From assembly GCA_938011325.1 (NCBI GenBank), contig CALLUD010000011.1, positions 62,001 to 126,000 of the forward strand: a stretch of 64,000 nucleotides of DNA. Reading direction: 5' to 3'. Below the pieces are notes generated by a model. The model worked only from the letters and a program-made list of their open reading frames with translations, had not been told where the DNA came from and did no database searches. Shown here in pieces: positions 39,184 through 51,134 of the stretch. How positions within the stretch are numbered: the stretch's first letter is position 1; the number at the start of each line of letters is the position of its first letter. A program made the position numbers and the translations under genes. Origin of the DNA: an uncultured Spartobacteria bacterium. GTDB lineage: Bacteria > Verrucomicrobiota > Verrucomicrobiia > Chthoniobacterales > JAATET01.

Positions 39184-40518
39184 TCAAAAATCGACCTCCA
39201 TGTGGATGCCGAAGAGATTTGCATTCCCGATCGTCCCTCTTCCTCCCGGTCGAATAACATACTGCCAGAAGGGCTGAACACTCAGGAACTCGGTCAATTG
39301 CACGCCATAGTCTACTTCCACCACGCCTTCGTAGCTTTGATGGCGGCCAATCCCCTCCGCATCCTCCGCAATCCACTTGTCGCGACTGAAGCTCCCAAAG
39401 GAGAACGCCGCGCCAATCCGGTCCCTCTCCCGCCCCGGAATCAGGCCTTTGTAAACCAGCCCGGTGTGAAAGTAGAACGGCAGCGCGTTGTTGGCGGGAG
39501 GTGCATAGGTGAGGAAGCTGAAGGCGCTCAATCCCTCGTCGGCGCCCTCCTTTTCGCGAAACAGCATCTGCTCGGCCTGCCAGTAAAAGGCAAACTTCCC
39601 ATCGCTCTCGCCTCCGCAGAAGGAGGCATTCTCGACCCCCCAATAGAGCGTGCCGAACGCGTATTTCCCCGGCAGCTTTGCCGGCCCGATCTTCGGCGTC
39701 ACTCCTGTCTCGGCGACGAAGAAGAGGCCGTTGCGACTCGGGTCACGGGCAAATCCGGCAAGATCGAAACCGTGATTCTCCGTCGCGGCGCCATCAGGAA
39801 TCGCTAGATAGAGTCCGGCCATCGTGTAGTGCCAGTCGGCCGGCCTGACCTTCAAATACCCTCCCCAGGCCGCATAGCTGCTGCTCCACGGGAAGCCGTT
39901 CAAGCCGCCGAGTCCCTTCGTCGCCGCGATCGAGTTGTTGATAAAGAATCTCGAAAGCGGCTGGTCGGCGAAGATCGAGTAGGCATTCTGCCATCCGCCG
40001 GAGATCGTCAGGAAATCCTTCACCCCGAAGAGCTCCGGTGTCGTATAGGTGAGCGTAAATGGCAGCAGCCGCCAGCCGAGGCCGCTGCGGTATTTCGACG
40101 GCCCGAAAGTCGAGGATGCCCCGACATAGCAATTTGGATCCCGCCCATCGCGCCACCGCACAGCTCCTTGCGCCGTGAGTCCCTCGATGCCCGCGAGTCT
40201 TCCAAAATCGAGCGTCACCGCCAACGTGATCTCCTCGTCGAAGGCTCCATGCGGCGCGTCGAGTCCACCGCTCGTGAGACCGAAGAAGGTTCCCTTCCAC
40301 CCGCCGGAGAAGGTGATGCCGAACTCCTCGATCGTTCCGCGTTCTCCGAACCAATTTCCCGTCGCCCCCTTGCCGGCCACCCACTCCTCCAGATCCGAGC
40401 GCTTTCGCCGCGCCTGGGATTGAACGGCTCCCGCCTTGACCGTGCCGATCACGCACAAGGCAAGACCGCCAAGAATCAGCCCGATCACCATCGGCGTCCG
40501 CCGAAACGAAAGATTCAT
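39184..40518 (-). CDS. OprB-type outer-membrane porin
   Basis: 444 residues from the ATG at 40518 (a GTG at 40521 is also in frame). Signal peptide at the N-terminus (VIGLILGGLALCVIGTVKAGA). The mature part is a beta-barrel rich in aromatic and alternating residues, with TGNWFGERGTIEEFGITFSGGWKGT near the start and a C-terminal GIHMEVDF ending in Phe, the outer-membrane insertion signal. It resembles carbohydrate-selective OprB porins. Seven bases after the DHOD-like gene and six before feoA, it lies in an operon of iron-related genes, so transport of iron, organic acids or sugars are all possible. Confidence 0.85.
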   Translation of the reverse strand: MNLSFRRTPMVIGLILGGLALCVIGTVKAGAVQSQARRKRSDLEEWVAGKGATGNWFGERGTIEEFGITFSGGWKGTFFGLTSGGLDAPHGAFDEEITLAVTLDFGRLAGIEGLTAQGAVRWRDGRDPNCYVGASSTFGPSKYRSGLGWRLLPFTLTYTTPELFGVKDFLTISGGWQNAYSIFADQPLSRFFINNSIAATKGLGGLNGFPWSSSYAAWGGYLKVRPADWHYTMAGLYLAIPDGAATENHGFDLAGFARDPSRNGLFFVAETGVTPKIGPAKLPGKYAFGTLYWGVENASFCGGESDGKFAFYWQAEQMLFREKEGADEGLSAFSFLTYAPPANNALPFYFHTGLVYKGLIPGRERDRIGAAFSFGSFSRDKWIAEDAEGIGRHQSYEGVVEVDYGVQLTEFLSVQPFWQYVIRPGGRGTIGNANLFGIHMEVDF

Positions 40519-40528
40519 CACCCCACGC

Positions 40529-41521
40529 TCACTCCCGCCAACCCTGCAGAATCCGCAGGTAGTTCGTGCGTTCGAACGCCGAGGGATCCGGACAATGCTG
40601 CAGACTCATCGAGCCCTTCAATTGTTCCACCGATTCGTATTCATGCTCCTCCATCCAGCGCGTGAGATCCTGCAGGATCTCTCCGAGCCGTTGCGGACCG
40701 TGTTGCAGCAAGGCGGAGACAATCTGCACCACATCGGCACCGGCCATCAGCGCCTTGATGGCATCCTTCGCCGAGTGCACGCCTCCACTCGCCGCGAGCG
40801 ATACATCCACGGAGCCCCGAAGAATCGCGAGCCATCTCAGCCGCGTCCTCAGCTCCGCGGGCGTCGAAAACTCCAGCGTCGACAGGACCTCCCGCTCATC
40901 GATGTCGATGTCGGGTTGATAGAACCGATTGAAAAGCACGAACCCATCGGCGCCGGCATCCGCGGCACGACGTGTGAAATTTGGCAGTGACGAAAAGAAC
41001 GGCGAGATCTTCAGCGCAACGGGAATCCCCACGTTCCGTCTCACAGATCGCAGAATCTCGATCGCGTCGTTTTCGAGAATCTTCGCCGTCTGCGTCGGCG
41101 ACGACGGCAGGACGTAGTAGTTCAGCTCGATGGCATCCGCCCCGGCCATCTCGATTTGCGTGGAGAACTTCGTCCAGCCACCGGTGCTGATTCCATTCAA
41201 CGACGCGATAACCGGCACCTCGACCGCCTCCTTGATCCGGGCGATCTGCTCGAGATACTGCTCCGGCGTCAGCGAGAAATCCGACGGCTCCTGGAGGAAC
41301 GTCGACGCTTCGCTGAACGAGTCCTCGAACCGCTCCACGTCGCGCATCCAGGCGTTCTCCTCGAGCACGAGTTGCTCTTCGAAGAGCGAGTGCAGCACGA
41401 TCGCTGCGGCGCCGGCATCCTCGAGGCGGCGCACGAGATCCAGATTGTCGGCCATCGGCGATGCGCCGGGCATCAAGGGATTCCTGAGCCGCAATCCGAG
41501 ATAGTTTGTCTCAAGTTTCAT
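40529..41521 (-). CDS. dihydroorotate dehydrogenase-like FMN protein
   Basis: 330 residues. TIM barrel of the DHOD superfamily, opening METNYLGLRLRNPLMPGASPMADN-like MKLETNYLGLRLRNPLMPGA. FMN- and substrate-side motifs: IPVIASLNGIS, ADAIELNYYVLP, VALKISPFFSSL, AGADGFVLFNRFY and ASGGVHSAKDAIKALMAGADVVQIVSALLQHG. Genes of this type are often next to nifJ; here it overlaps the nifJ stop by four bases (ATGA). The true substrate is not known; orotate formation is unlikely because a Cys/Ser base typical of DHOD is not obvious. Confidence 0.88.
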   Translation of the reverse strand: MKLETNYLGLRLRNPLMPGASPMADNLDLVRRLEDAGAAAIVLHSLFEEQLVLEENAWMRDVERFEDSFSEASTFLQEPSDFSLTPEQYLEQIARIKEAVEVPVIASLNGISTGGWTKFSTQIEMAGADAIELNYYVLPSSPTQTAKILENDAIEILRSVRRNVGIPVALKISPFFSSLPNFTRRAADAGADGFVLFNRFYQPDIDIDEREVLSTLEFSTPAELRTRLRWLAILRGSVDVSLAASGGVHSAKDAIKALMAGADVVQIVSALLQHGPQRLGEILQDLTRWMEEHEYESVEQLKGSMSLQHCPDPSAFERTNYLRILQGWRE

Positions 41522-44500
41522 CCGGCGTTCTCCTTCGTCTGCGCCGCGGCCAGGCGCTTGCACCGCTCCCATTGACGCTGCACCTCGGCCTGCGCCACCG
41601 CCTGAATCTTTTCGAATCGCCCGGGGTCCGCCTTCTCGATCGCGCGAAAGCGAAGTTCGTTCCTGAGATAGGCCGACACGGGCGTCTTCGGTTCTCCGCT
41701 GTCGAGCTGGAATGCGGGCAGGCCGGCTTCCTCCCGCCGCGGGTCGAAGCGATACAGCGGCCACACACCGGAACTCACCGCGAGCTTCTGCTGCTCGAGG
41801 CCGTTGCGCATGGCATAGCCGTGCGCGATGCAATGGCTGTAGGCGATGATCAGCGACGTGCCCGGGAACCTCTCCGCCTCGGCGAAGACCTTCACCGTCT
41901 GCGAGTCCTTCGCGCCGAGCGCGACCTTCGCAACATACATCGAACCGTAGCTCATCGCGATCGCCGCAAGATCCTTCTTCGGCTGCATCTTGCCGGCCAC
42001 CGCAAACTTGGCGCTCGCGCCGAAAGGCGTCGACTTCGACTGCTGGCCACCCGTGTTCGAATACACCTCCGTGTCGAGCACGAGGATGTTCACATCCCGC
42101 CCCAGCGAAAACACATGGTCGAGACCGCCAAAGCCGATGTCGTATGCCCAGCCGTCGCCGCCGACGATCCACACGCTTTTCCGCACCAGCGCGTCGGCAA
42201 AGGCATCGAGTCGTTGCGCTGTGGGGTCGGCGCTGCGTGCAAGCATCGAGCGCAGCTGTTTCATCCGCTCGCGCTGGGCGGCAACCCCTGCCTCGCTCGA
42301 CTGATCGGCGTTGAGGATCTCCGCAACAAACTCGTCTCCGAGCTGCGGCGCAAGCGACTGCAGAAGCTCGCGTGCGACCTCCTCCTGTTTGTCCAGGGCG
42401 AAGCGGATTCCGAGTCCGTATTCCGCGTTGTCTTCGAAAAGGGAGTTCGACCATGCCGGGCCGCGGCCGTCGGAATTCACGCAATACGGAGTCGTCGGGA
42501 GATTGCCGCCGTAGATCGAGGAACAACCCGTTGCGTTCGCAATGATCGCACGGTCTCCAAAGAGCTGCGTGAGCAGCTTGATGTATGGCGTCTCGCCGCA
42601 TCCCGCGCACGCGCCCGAAAACTCGAACAACGGCTCGAGAAACTGGCTGCTCTTCACTTCCGGCTTCGCCGCAGCCCGGTCGGGAGCGGGCAATCCGAGG
42701 AAAAAGCGATAGTTTTCGCGCTCGCGTTCCCGAAGCGGAAGCTGCGGCGCCATGTTGAGCGCCTTGCGACGCGGATCCGACTTGTCCTTCGCCGGACAGA
42801 CCTGCACACACAGCGTGCAGCCGGTGCAGTCCTCCGGGGCCACCTGCAGCGTGTATTTGTGCCCGGCGACTTCTTGCGAGCGGAAGTCCGCGGAGAGAAA
42901 TGTCCCGGGCGCATTGGCGAGCAACGCCGCGTCGTAGTGTTTCGGCCGGATGCAGGCGTGCGGGCAGACGAGGGCGCATTTGTTGCACTGGATGCACAGC
43001 GCCGGATCCCACACCGGAATCTGCTCCGCGATGTTCCGTTTCTCCCATTTTGCGGTCGCGGTCGGCCACGTTCCATCGACGGGAAACGCACTAACCGGCA
43101 GGGTGTCGCCCTTGCCTGCGAGCATCACGGCGGTCACCCGTTTCACGAAGTCCGGCGCATCCTCCGGGAAGGCCGGCATCTCGTCACCCGGGAGTTCGGA
43201 TTCCGCCGGCACAATCATCGGCTTCAGCTCCACGAGCGCCCGATCAACGGCGAGACAGTTCTGCTGCACGATGTGCTCGCCCTTTCGTCCATACGACTTC
43301 TCAATCGCGTGTTTGATGTGAGCGATCGCCTCGTCGCGGGGAAGCACGCCGGACAGGGCAAAGAAACACGTCTGCATGATCGTATTGATCCGCCCGCCCA
43401 GCCCGGTTTCGTTCGCGACCTTCGCAGCGTCGATCACGTAGCAACGAAGCTGCTTTTCCAGGATCTCTTCGCGTGCGGCCTCAGGCAGCCGGCTCCAGAC
43501 CTGATCCGGCGCGAATGACGTATTCAACAGCACCGTCGCACCCTGCGCCGCATACCCGAGGACATCGTATTGGCGCAGAAAGTGGAAATGGTGACAGGCA
43601 ACGAAGTTCGCCTGGCGGATGAGGTAGTGCGCCGCGATGGGCGACGGACCAAACCGCAGATGCGAGATGGTCATCGCCCCCGACTTCTTCGAGTCATAAA
43701 CGAAATACCCCTGCGCGAAGTTTTCGGTCTCTTCGCCGATGATCTTGATCGAGTTCTTGTTTGCGCCAACGGTGCCGTCCGACCCGAGCCCGAAGAACAC
43801 CGCGCGAACGACCTCCGGCGCCTCGATATCGAACGACTCATCCACCTCGAGCGACCGCCGTGTAACGTCGTCGTTGATTCCCACCGTGAAGTGGTTCTCC
43901 GGATGCTCCTTCTTCAGCTCGTCGAAGACCGCCTTGCACATCGCGGGAGTGAATTCCTTCGACGACAGGCCATAGCGTCCCCCGATGACGACCGGATCGA
44001 CCTCGAAGTTTGAAAACCCCGCCGCACGCGCCTCGACCAGTGCGGTAACCACATCGAGATAGAGCGGCTCGCCAACTGCTCCCGGCTCCTTCGTCCGATC
44101 CAGCACGGCAATGCTCCGCACCGTCTCGGGAATCGCGTGAATGAAATCCGCCACCGAGAACGGCCGATACAAATGCACCTTCACCACGCCGACCCTCTCT
44201 CCTCGGGCATTCAATGCATGCGCCGTCTCCTCCGCGGTTTCGGCGCCTGATCCCATCGCAATGATCACACGGTCGGCCTGCGGATCCCCCTCGTATTGGA
44301 AAAGATCGTAGTAACGTCCCGTCAGCTCTCCAAACCGGTCCATCAAATGCTGCACGACGCCGGGAACGCGGTCATGAAAGGGATTTGCCGCCTCCCGGGC
44401 CTGGAAGAACACGTCGGGATTCTGCGCGGTGCCGCGAATCACCGGGTGCTCCGGCGTGAGCGCCCGCTCGCGGAAATGCGCGATCCACCGCTCGTCGAGC

Positions 44501-45075
44501 AGCGCCCACAATACTTCGTCGTCGAGCAGTTCGATCTTCGCAATCTCGTGCGACGTGCGGAATCCGTCGAAGAAATGCATCACCGGCACGCGCGTGGCCA
44601 GCGTCGCACAATGCGCGATGCAGGCGAGATCCTGCGCTTCCTGCACCGAGTTCGACGCAAGCATCGTCACTCCCGTCTGCCGGCACGCCATGACGTCCGA
44701 ATGATCTCCGAAGATGGACAGCGCATGCGTGGCGACCGTGCGCGCGGTCACGTGAAAGCAGAACGGCAGCAGCTCGCCGACGATCTTGTAGAGATTCGGA
44801 ATCATGAGCAGCAGGCCCTGCGAGGCCGTGAACGTGGTGGTCAGCGATCCCGCCTGCAGCATTCCGTGCACCGCTCCGGCCACCCCCGCCTCGGATTGCA
44901 TCTGCACGATTCGGGGCACCGTGTTCCACAGATTCGGTCGCGACTTCACGGACCACTCGTCGCACCACTCCGCCATTGGTGAGGAGGGGGTGATTGGATA
45001 GATCGCAATCGTTTCGCTCAGGCGATAGGCGACCGATGCCACGGCTTCATTCGCATCGAGAGTGGCGCACTTCAT
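41518..45075 (-). CDS. nifJ: pyruvate:ferredoxin (flavodoxin) oxidoreductase
   Basis: 1185 residues, single-chain enzyme of normal length. Converts pyruvate and CoA to acetyl-CoA, CO2 and reduced ferredoxin. N-terminal pyruvate domain has TIAIYPITPSSPMAEWCDEW; two [4Fe-4S] sites near residues 690-750 show CIQCNKCALVCPHACIR and CTGCTLCVQVCPAKDKSDP; the TPP domain begins near 820 with CAGCGETPYIKLL and includes NATGCSSIYGG and GGDGWAYDIGFGGLDHV. All cluster Cys are present. It heads an operon with the DHOD-like gene, the porin and feo genes. Electrons may go to hydrogenase or a flavodoxin elsewhere. Confidence 0.97.
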   Translation of the reverse strand: MKCATLDANEAVASVAYRLSETIAIYPITPSSPMAEWCDEWSVKSRPNLWNTVPRIVQMQSEAGVAGAVHGMLQAGSLTTTFTASQGLLLMIPNLYKIVGELLPFCFHVTARTVATHALSIFGDHSDVMACRQTGVTMLASNSVQEAQDLACIAHCATLATRVPVMHFFDGFRTSHEIAKIELLDDEVLWALLDERWIAHFRERALTPEHPVIRGTAQNPDVFFQAREAANPFHDRVPGVVQHLMDRFGELTGRYYDLFQYEGDPQADRVIIAMGSGAETAEETAHALNARGERVGVVKVHLYRPFSVADFIHAIPETVRSIAVLDRTKEPGAVGEPLYLDVVTALVEARAAGFSNFEVDPVVIGGRYGLSSKEFTPAMCKAVFDELKKEHPENHFTVGINDDVTRRSLEVDESFDIEAPEVVRAVFFGLGSDGTVGANKNSIKIIGEETENFAQGYFVYDSKKSGAMTISHLRFGPSPIAAHYLIRQANFVACHHFHFLRQYDVLGYAAQGATVLLNTSFAPDQVWSRLPEAAREEILEKQLRCYVIDAAKVANETGLGGRINTIMQTCFFALSGVLPRDEAIAHIKHAIEKSYGRKGEHIVQQNCLAVDRALVELKPMIVPAESELPGDEMPAFPEDAPDFVKRVTAVMLAGKGDTLPVSAFPVDGTWPTATAKWEKRNIAEQIPVWDPALCIQCNKCALVCPHACIRPKHYDAALLANAPGTFLSADFRSQEVAGHKYTLQVAPEDCTGCTLCVQVCPAKDKSDPRRKALNMAPQLPLRERERENYRFFLGLPAPDRAAAKPEVKSSQFLEPLFEFSGACAGCGETPYIKLLTQLFGDRAIIANATGCSSIYGGNLPTTPYCVNSDGRGPAWSNSLFEDNAEYGLGIRFALDKQEEVARELLQSLAPQLGDEFVAEILNADQSSEAGVAAQRERMKQLRSMLARSADPTAQRLDAFADALVRKSVWIVGGDGWAYDIGFGGLDHVFSLGRDVNILVLDTEVYSNTGGQQSKSTPFGASAKFAVAGKMQPKKDLAAIAMSYGSMYVAKVALGAKDSQTVKVFAEAERFPGTSLIIAYSHCIAHGYAMRNGLEQQKLAVSSGVWPLYRFDPRREEAGLPAFQLDSGEPKTPVSAYLRNELRFRAIEKADPGRFEKIQAVAQAEVQRQWERCKRLAAAQTKENAG

Positions 45076-45319
45076 ACGCCTTTACAAAAGACCAATCCCC
45101 GCGCGGCTCCTTTGTATCGCTTGCTCGAAGGTATGCAGAATTTGCCAAAAATGCCTTCGGTCCGATTTCCCGATGGCGGCTCCGCCGGGTCACGATCGCC
45201 GCATTTCGCGACGAATGACAACGCACGACTAATCCCCGGCAAAATCGGTGTGGTCGCTCTTGGCGAAAGAGCGTTGTGTGAAATCGCAGTCCTATCGACC
45301 GCGAAGCAAAACGAACCCC

Positions 45320-46876
45320 ATGTCCTCACTTCCTTTCGTCAGTGCCGAAGAAGCGGCCTCTTTGATCAACAACGGCGACCTCATCGGTTTCAGTGGATTC
45401 ACCCCCGCCGGCGCCGCCAAGGCGGTGCCCACCGCAATCGCGAAACGCGCGGAGGAGCTCCACGCCGCGGGCAAGCCTTTCAAAATCGGAGTCATGACCG
45501 GCGCCTCGACCGGCCCGTCTCTCGATGGCGCGCTTGCAAAGGCCGACGCCATCTCATTTCGCACGCCCTACCAATCAAACGCCGACCTCCGTCGGCGCAT
45601 CAACGCGCGCCAGACAAAATTCTTCGACATGCACCTGTCGATGGTCGCCCAGGCATTGCGCTACGGGTTCTTTGGCCCGATGCAATGGGCGATCGTCGAG
45701 GCCTGCGACGTCACGCCAAATGGCGAAATCGTCCTGACCTCCTCCGTCGGCAACTCGCTCACCTTCTGCAATTACGCGGATAGGATCATCGTCGAGCTGA
45801 ACCGCCGGCACCCCACCGCACTGCGCGGCTTTCACGACCTTTACGAGCCCCTCGATCCTCCGCGACGACGCGAGATTCCGCTCTATAACGTCTCCGATCG
45901 CATCGGCACCGACTGCATCAAGGTCGATCCGCGAAAGATCGTCGCCGTCGTTGAAACGAATCTCGAAGACGAAACCGGTGCGTTCAAACCGGAGACCGAA
46001 GTCACGCGGCAGATCGGGCATCACGTGGCGAGTTTCCTCGCCAAGGAGCTCGCGGAAGGCCGCATTCCGCGGCCTTTCCTGCCGGTGCAATCGGGCGTGG
46101 GCAACATTGCCAACGCAACACTGGCGGCACTCGGCAGCGAGGAAGGCCTGCCGCCGTTCGAAATGCTTACGGAGGTCATTCAGGACTCCGTGATCGAATT
46201 GATTCGTGCCGGCCGCATCACCTTCGCAACCGGCACATCGCTCACGCTCAGCCCGCCGGTGTTGCAATCCGTCTACGACGATCTCGATTTCTTCCGCAGC
46301 AAACTTCTGCTCCGTCCGCAGGAAATCACGAACCATCCCGAACTCGTCCGTCGCCTGGGCCTCATCGCCATCAACACCGCCATCGAGGTCGACCTGTTTG
46401 GCCATGTGAACAGCAGTCACGTGATGGGGCGTGACATGATGAATGGCATCGGCGGTTCCGCGGACTTCACTCGCAACGCCTATCTCTCGATCTTCACGTG
46501 TCCGTCGGTCGCTCGCGACGGCGCGATCAGCGCGATCGTGCCGATGGTAAGCCATGTGGATCACAGCGAGCATTCGGTGCAGGTGCTCGTCACGGAGCAG
46601 GGTGTCGCGGATCTGCGCGGCAAGGAGCCACTTGAGCGCGCGGAATTGATTGTCGAGCGATGCGCGCATCCGAGTTATCGCGACGAACTTCGCGCCTACC
46701 TGCAACTCGTCACCAAGGGCCATATTCCGCAGACGCTCTCCAACGCGTTTGCGATGCATGCGCAATACCTCCAGACCGGCAGCATGCACGGCGTGGAATG
46801 GCGCCAGGAAGCGCCGCCGCAGCCGGCCGTCCCGCAGGAAGCGACCAAGGAATCCGTCCTCGCGCCGTTGCAATAA
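45320..46876 (+). CDS. CoA-transferase of the acetyl-CoA hydrolase family (succinate-type)
   Basis: 518 residues from the ATG at 45320. Family I CoA-transferase with both halves: GDLIGFSGFTPAGAAKAVPTAIAKR at the N-terminus, VQSGVGNIANATLAALG and the Glu285 region EMLTEVIQDS (the expected acyl-carrying Glu), then VNSSHVMGRDMMNGIGGSADFTRNAYLSIF. Relatives include succinyl-CoA:acetate and propionyl-CoA:succinate transferases. The propionate-pathway neighbours favour the second: moving CoA from propionyl-CoA to succinate would close the cycle. A simple acetyl-CoA hydrolase is less likely. Transcribed divergently from nifJ; the 244-base gap should hold both promoters. Confidence 0.88.
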   Translation: MSSLPFVSAEEAASLINNGDLIGFSGFTPAGAAKAVPTAIAKRAEELHAAGKPFKIGVMTGASTGPSLDGALAKADAISFRTPYQSNADLRRRINARQTKFFDMHLSMVAQALRYGFFGPMQWAIVEACDVTPNGEIVLTSSVGNSLTFCNYADRIIVELNRRHPTALRGFHDLYEPLDPPRRREIPLYNVSDRIGTDCIKVDPRKIVAVVETNLEDETGAFKPETEVTRQIGHHVASFLAKELAEGRIPRPFLPVQSGVGNIANATLAALGSEEGLPPFEMLTEVIQDSVIELIRAGRITFATGTSLTLSPPVLQSVYDDLDFFRSKLLLRPQEITNHPELVRRLGLIAINTAIEVDLFGHVNSSHVMGRDMMNGIGGSADFTRNAYLSIFTCPSVARDGAISAIVPMVSHVDHSEHSVQVLVTEQGVADLRGKEPLERAELIVERCAHPSYRDELRAYLQLVTKGHIPQTLSNAFAMHAQYLQTGSMHGVEWRQEAPPQPAVPQEATKESVLAPLQ

Positions 46877-46912
46877 CCCGAAACAGCAAATGCCGACGAG
46901 GAATGGACAAGA

Positions 46913-46936
46913 ACCGCGAAGCCCCGCTCTCGCGGT
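46913..46936 (+). terminator. hairpin between the CoA-transferase and mutA
   Basis: ACCGCGA (46913-46919) and TCGCGGT (46930-46936) are exact inverted repeats with a 10-base loop. It lies in the 89-base gap before mutA. There is no T-run, so it may only attenuate or stabilise the message. Confidence 0.35.
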
Positions 46937-46965
46937 CCGCGTATAGACAAGATCGAAGGATCCTC

Positions 46966-48986
46966 ATGAACGCTGGCCACTCGACTCTCGAAACCGAAGG
47001 CGACACCTCCACCGCAGCAGGCCCTGGTCGGGAAACGAATGCGCCACTCACCCTCGATGAATTCCCTGCAGCAACTCCGGAGGAGTGGCGGGTCGCGGCG
47101 GAGTCGACTCTCAAAGGTGCTCCCTTCGAAAAGAAGCTCATCACTCAAACGCCGGAGGGCATCGCTCTCCAGCCAATCTATTTTGCCTCGCCGGATGCCC
47201 CGGCCGCGGCAACTGCTCCCGTCAAATACGGCGGACTTCTCGCACAGGAGATTCCATTCAGCGAACCGGCCGCATTCAATCGCGCGCTCCTGGCGAGTCT
47301 CATGGCCGGACAAAACTGCGCTCCGATCCCGCGTCATCTTGAAATTCGGAATCTCGCAGACCTTCGCGCGGCTCTCGACGGAGTCGACCTTTCCGCCGCC
47401 CCGTTGATTCACTGGGCCGGCGCCAGCGCGCTGCCAATGCTCGCTCTCGTTGCAGCCATCGCCGAGGAACGCGGAGTCCAGATTGCCAGTTGGACGGGAA
47501 GCGTGCTGGGCGATCCCCTCTCGGAATGGGTCGAGAATGGGCTCCCGGATCTCACGCCGTCCGCGGCTCTCGACGAAATGGCGACGACACTTCGCTGGGG
47601 CTACGAAAAAGCGCCGCGTTTCCGACTGATCGGCGTGCGCGCGCACCTCTGGGGCGATGCCGGCGCGACCGCCACCGACGAGCTGGCATTTGCGCTGGCT
47701 ACGGCGACGGAATACCTGCGCGAGCTGTCGCAGCGCGGACTTGCGGTGGAGGACATCACGCCCCGTCTGTGCGTTTCGCTGTCACTCGACTCGCGCATCT
47801 TCATGCAGATCGCAAAGCTGCGCGCGGCGCGCGAGGCATGGGCGAGAATCGTGGAGGCCTTTGGCGGCGATCCCAAGGTTGCGCGACTCTTCATTCACGG
47901 CCGGAGCTGCACATTTACCAAGAGCACGCTCGATCCTCACACAAACCTCCTCCGAACCACCGCCGAGGCGTTCGCGGGAATCGTCGGCGGAGTGGACAGT
48001 CTTGAGCTCTCGGCCTTCGACGCGGCGATTCGTCAGCCGGATGAATTCTCCAGTCGGCTCGCCCGCAACATCCCGATCATCCTCGAGGAAGAGTGCGGAC
48101 TTGCCGACGTCGCCGACGCCGCGCGCGGCTCGTGGTATGTCGAGCAGCTGACCCAGGAGGTCGCCGAACGGGCGTGGCAGCGATTTCAGGAAATCGAAGC
48201 CGCCGGCGGAATGGCGGCGGCTCTGCGCAAGGGCGAGCCGCAGCAAATCACCGAAGCCGCCGCAACCGCGAGAGAACGCGCGGTGGCTGCCGGCAGGGAG
48301 CTTTTTGTCGGCGTCAATCTCTCCGCGAACCCGCAGGAGACTCTGCATTCACGCCGCCCTTCCCCATCATTCCATTCGTCCGCATCGAGGAAATCGCTCG
48401 CGCGAACCGAAACCCGAATTTCCCTGATCCCAAGCGCCATCGAGGCATTCCTGAGCGGATGGACGATTTCCCAGGTTCGCGCCGCGCTCACCGGCTCCTC
48501 GGCCGGCGAGCCCGACGTGGAACGTGTCCAGGCACGCAGCGCGACGCGGGGGTTCGAGACGCTGCGTGCCAGGGCACTTCAGATCGCAGATGGCTCGCCC
48601 CCCACGGCGTGGCTCGCGACCTTCGGCCCGCCGCGGCAGCACCGTGCGCGCGCGGATTTCTCCCAGGCATTTCTCGCATGTGGCGGCTTCGATGTGCGCT
48701 CCGGAAAAGGGGCTTCCGAAATCGACACTGCGGTCGACGCCGCAGTCGTCGCGAATGCGCCGGTGGTCGTCATCTGCTCCACGGATGAAACCTATCCGGA
48801 AATCGTGCCGGCCTTCGCAAAGGCGCTGAAGCAGCGGCACCCCTCCGTTCATCTGCTGCTGGCCGGCGCTCCCGGCGAACACGAGTCCGCTTATCGCGAA
48901 GCCGGCGTGGACGACTTCATTCACCTGCGGGTCAATCGCCTCGAGTTCCTCGACCGGCTTCTCTCCACCCTCAGCACCAAGAAAAC

Positions 48987-48990
<4 letters not shown>
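46966..48990 (+). CDS. mutA: methylmalonyl-CoA mutase small (beta) subunit
   Basis: 674 residues from the ATG at 46966, with GGA of GAAGGATCC as weak ribosome site. Non-catalytic partner of MutB. It contains LSLDSRIFMQIAKLRAAREAWARI, IHGRSCTFTKSTLDPHTNLLRTTAEAFAGIVGGVDSL and GSWYVEQLTQEVAERAW, which are the mutase TIM-barrel landmarks, and a degenerate C-terminal B12-like domain without the DxHxxG motif (the expected state for this subunit). The N-terminal 40 residues are low-complexity. It overlaps mutB by four bases. Confidence 0.93.

Positions 48991-51124
<2,134 letters not shown>

Positions 51125-51134
<10 letters not shown>

Noticed and set aside
40529..43069. Single 846-codon frame running through part of nifJ into the DHOD-like gene, suggesting a fusion
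   Set aside because: The first part is out of frame with nifJ; the real gene starts at 41521 in an ATGA overlap.
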